A DNA stretch of 21,663 nt from a virus, in the IMG/VR virus record IMGVR_UViG_3300042540_000763, positions 1 through 21,663 of that record; one strand, given 5' to 3'. This document shows positions 21,108 to 21,663 of this stretch, piece by piece. A program made the translations under genes and the position numbers. Numbering within the stretch: the stretch's first letter is position 1; each line of letters begins with the position of its first letter. The notes under the pieces are model-generated. The model searched no databases. It saw only the letters and a program-made list of their open reading frames with translations, and was not told where the DNA came from.

Positions 21108-21663
21108 TCTGCAAGCTCCTGTTCAAGAGTTTTTTCCAGACGATCCGTGATGGCCGCGCCAATTTTTGCAACCGTATCGGGATAGATATCTGCTACAGCG
21201 GCAAAGGCGCCGGCGTTCGCATCGGCCCAGGCGCGCAACGCGACAGGATCGCCCGCAAGCTTTGAAAACGCGCGCCTTGCTTCGGCAAGCCACATTTCAA
21301 TGCTTGTGAAGGCGTGTTCTTTGGCGTCAGCATTAATCAACAACAAGGGCGCGTCAGCGGGCTTTGCGGCGGGCGCTGGGGCGGGTGCAGCGGCGGCGGC
21401 GAGGTTTTCCACATGACGCGGTTCGGGCGGCGTGTCCTCCGCTTCCTCGCGCGTTAAAACGCCACGCAACGCATCCGGGAACACGTCACGAATAGCAAAG
21501 CCGCGCGCCCGAAGCTGCAACATCCGGTCAGGGTATTGCGTCCAGGGGCCGGCCTTGCCCCAAAGCCCGGCGCGCTTGGCGTCGGCAATGGAGAACGTGC
21601 GGCGCTGGGGCTGTTCACCCCGGCGCGTGACTTCGCACCAGCCATGCCGGGGTGAACAGCCCC
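21104..21663 (-). CDS. RecT-like single-strand annealing protein, 5' truncated
   Basis: The frame stays open from the TGA at 21104-21106 to the window edge, giving 185 residues. The start is outside; the in-frame ATG at 21523 is internal. The diagnostic part is 'TFSIADAKRAGLWGKAGPW' followed by 'YPDRMLQLRARGFAIRDVFP' and 'DALRGVLTREEAED'. I know this pattern from phage proteins annotated as RecT-type recombinases, and 'GWCEVTRRG' before it fits. A Pro/Ala linker leads to a C-terminal helical domain ('HAFTSIEMWLAEARRAFSKL'). RecT proteins anneal complementary strands. The neighbouring SSB-like gene supports this. Residues encoded by the last 18 bases fall in an inverted repeat and could be an artefact. 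Confidence 0.65.
   Translation of the reverse strand, partial: GCSPRHGWCEVTRRGEQPQRRTFSIADAKRAGLWGKAGPWTQYPDRMLQLRARGFAIRDVFPDALRGVLTREEAEDTPPEPRHVENLAAAAAPAPAPAAKPADAPLLLINADAKEHAFTSIEMWLAEARRAFSKLAGDPVALRAWADANAGAFAAVADIYPDTVAKIGAAITDRLEKTLEQELAE
21607..21663. repeat. 18-bp perfect inverted repeat at the window end
   Basis: ggggctgttcaccccggc (21607-21624) is the exact reverse complement of 21646-21663, with a 21-base spacer. The second arm finishes on the last base of the window. It falls inside the RecT-like coding frame, which stays open through it. It may be a real stem-loop or a fold-back artefact at a contig end. Confidence 0.85.

Noticed and set aside
1-21663. Circular or terminally redundant genome
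   Set aside because: The first and last bases share no visible direct repeat and both ends cut genes, so a complete molecule is not supported.
1-21663. CRISPR array, tRNA genes or insertion sequences
   Set aside because: No spaced identical repeats, no tRNA-like cloverleaf and no transposase or flanking terminal repeats were found by reading; a tRNA or IS search program would settle it.

Overview
This window looks like part of a tailed-phage genome (siphovirus-like, free phage or prophage) from a GC-rich alphaproteobacterial host. The evidence is a continuous late morphogenesis operon on the + strand (head-tail joining, tail, lysis) that converges on a minus-strand cluster of small early-type genes. 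The host guess rests on base composition (about 60% GC in most genes), on a holin of the 3-TM family typical of alphaproteobacterial phages and gene-transfer agents, and on small-protein motifs I associate with that group. No terminase, portal, intact capsid gene, integrase, repressor, tRNA or rRNA is visible. Both ends cut through genes.

Layout, + strand. (1) 2-1783: the C-terminus of a structural protein, a LamG/ConA-like lectin and an Ala/Gly-rich protein built from about ten 22-residue repeats. They lie where capsid accessory genes normally lie. (2) 1791-3090: three coupled genes for a gp6-like connector, a head-closure protein and a tail terminator. (3) 3139-5898: tail tube, a G-like tail assembly chaperone with a GGGAAAC -1 slippery heptamer leading into a T-like frame, and an unidentified minor protein. 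The tube gene is bracketed by GC-rich hairpins. (4) 5911-9861: a 1316-residue tape measure. (5) 9873-15821: tail fibre, fibre-assembly-type protein, small membrane protein, an unlisted-size 52-residue protein, a baseplate/hub-like protein and a 654-residue lectin/discoidin-like tail protein that appears to carry a large inserted binding module. (6) 15821-17322: an HTH plus metallophosphoesterase protein and two small unknowns. (7) 17326-18179: holin and M15 peptidase endolysin.

Layout, - strand (18257-21663, read right to left): a RecT-like annealing protein (truncated by the window end), a small protein with an SSB-type acidic tail, a ParB-like protein, and six small proteins of unknown role. 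Seven of the eight junctions in this cluster overlap, mostly by ATGA, so it is one translationally coupled transcript. Its promoter must lie to the right of the window.

Together the genes cover head completion, tail assembly, host recognition and lysis on one side and a replication/recombination accessory cluster on the other. The best second-look items are the -1 frameshift site, the hairpin cluster after the tube gene, the lectin insertion in the tail protein, the altered active-site motif in the phosphoesterase, and an 18-bp inverted repeat that ends exactly at the window edge.
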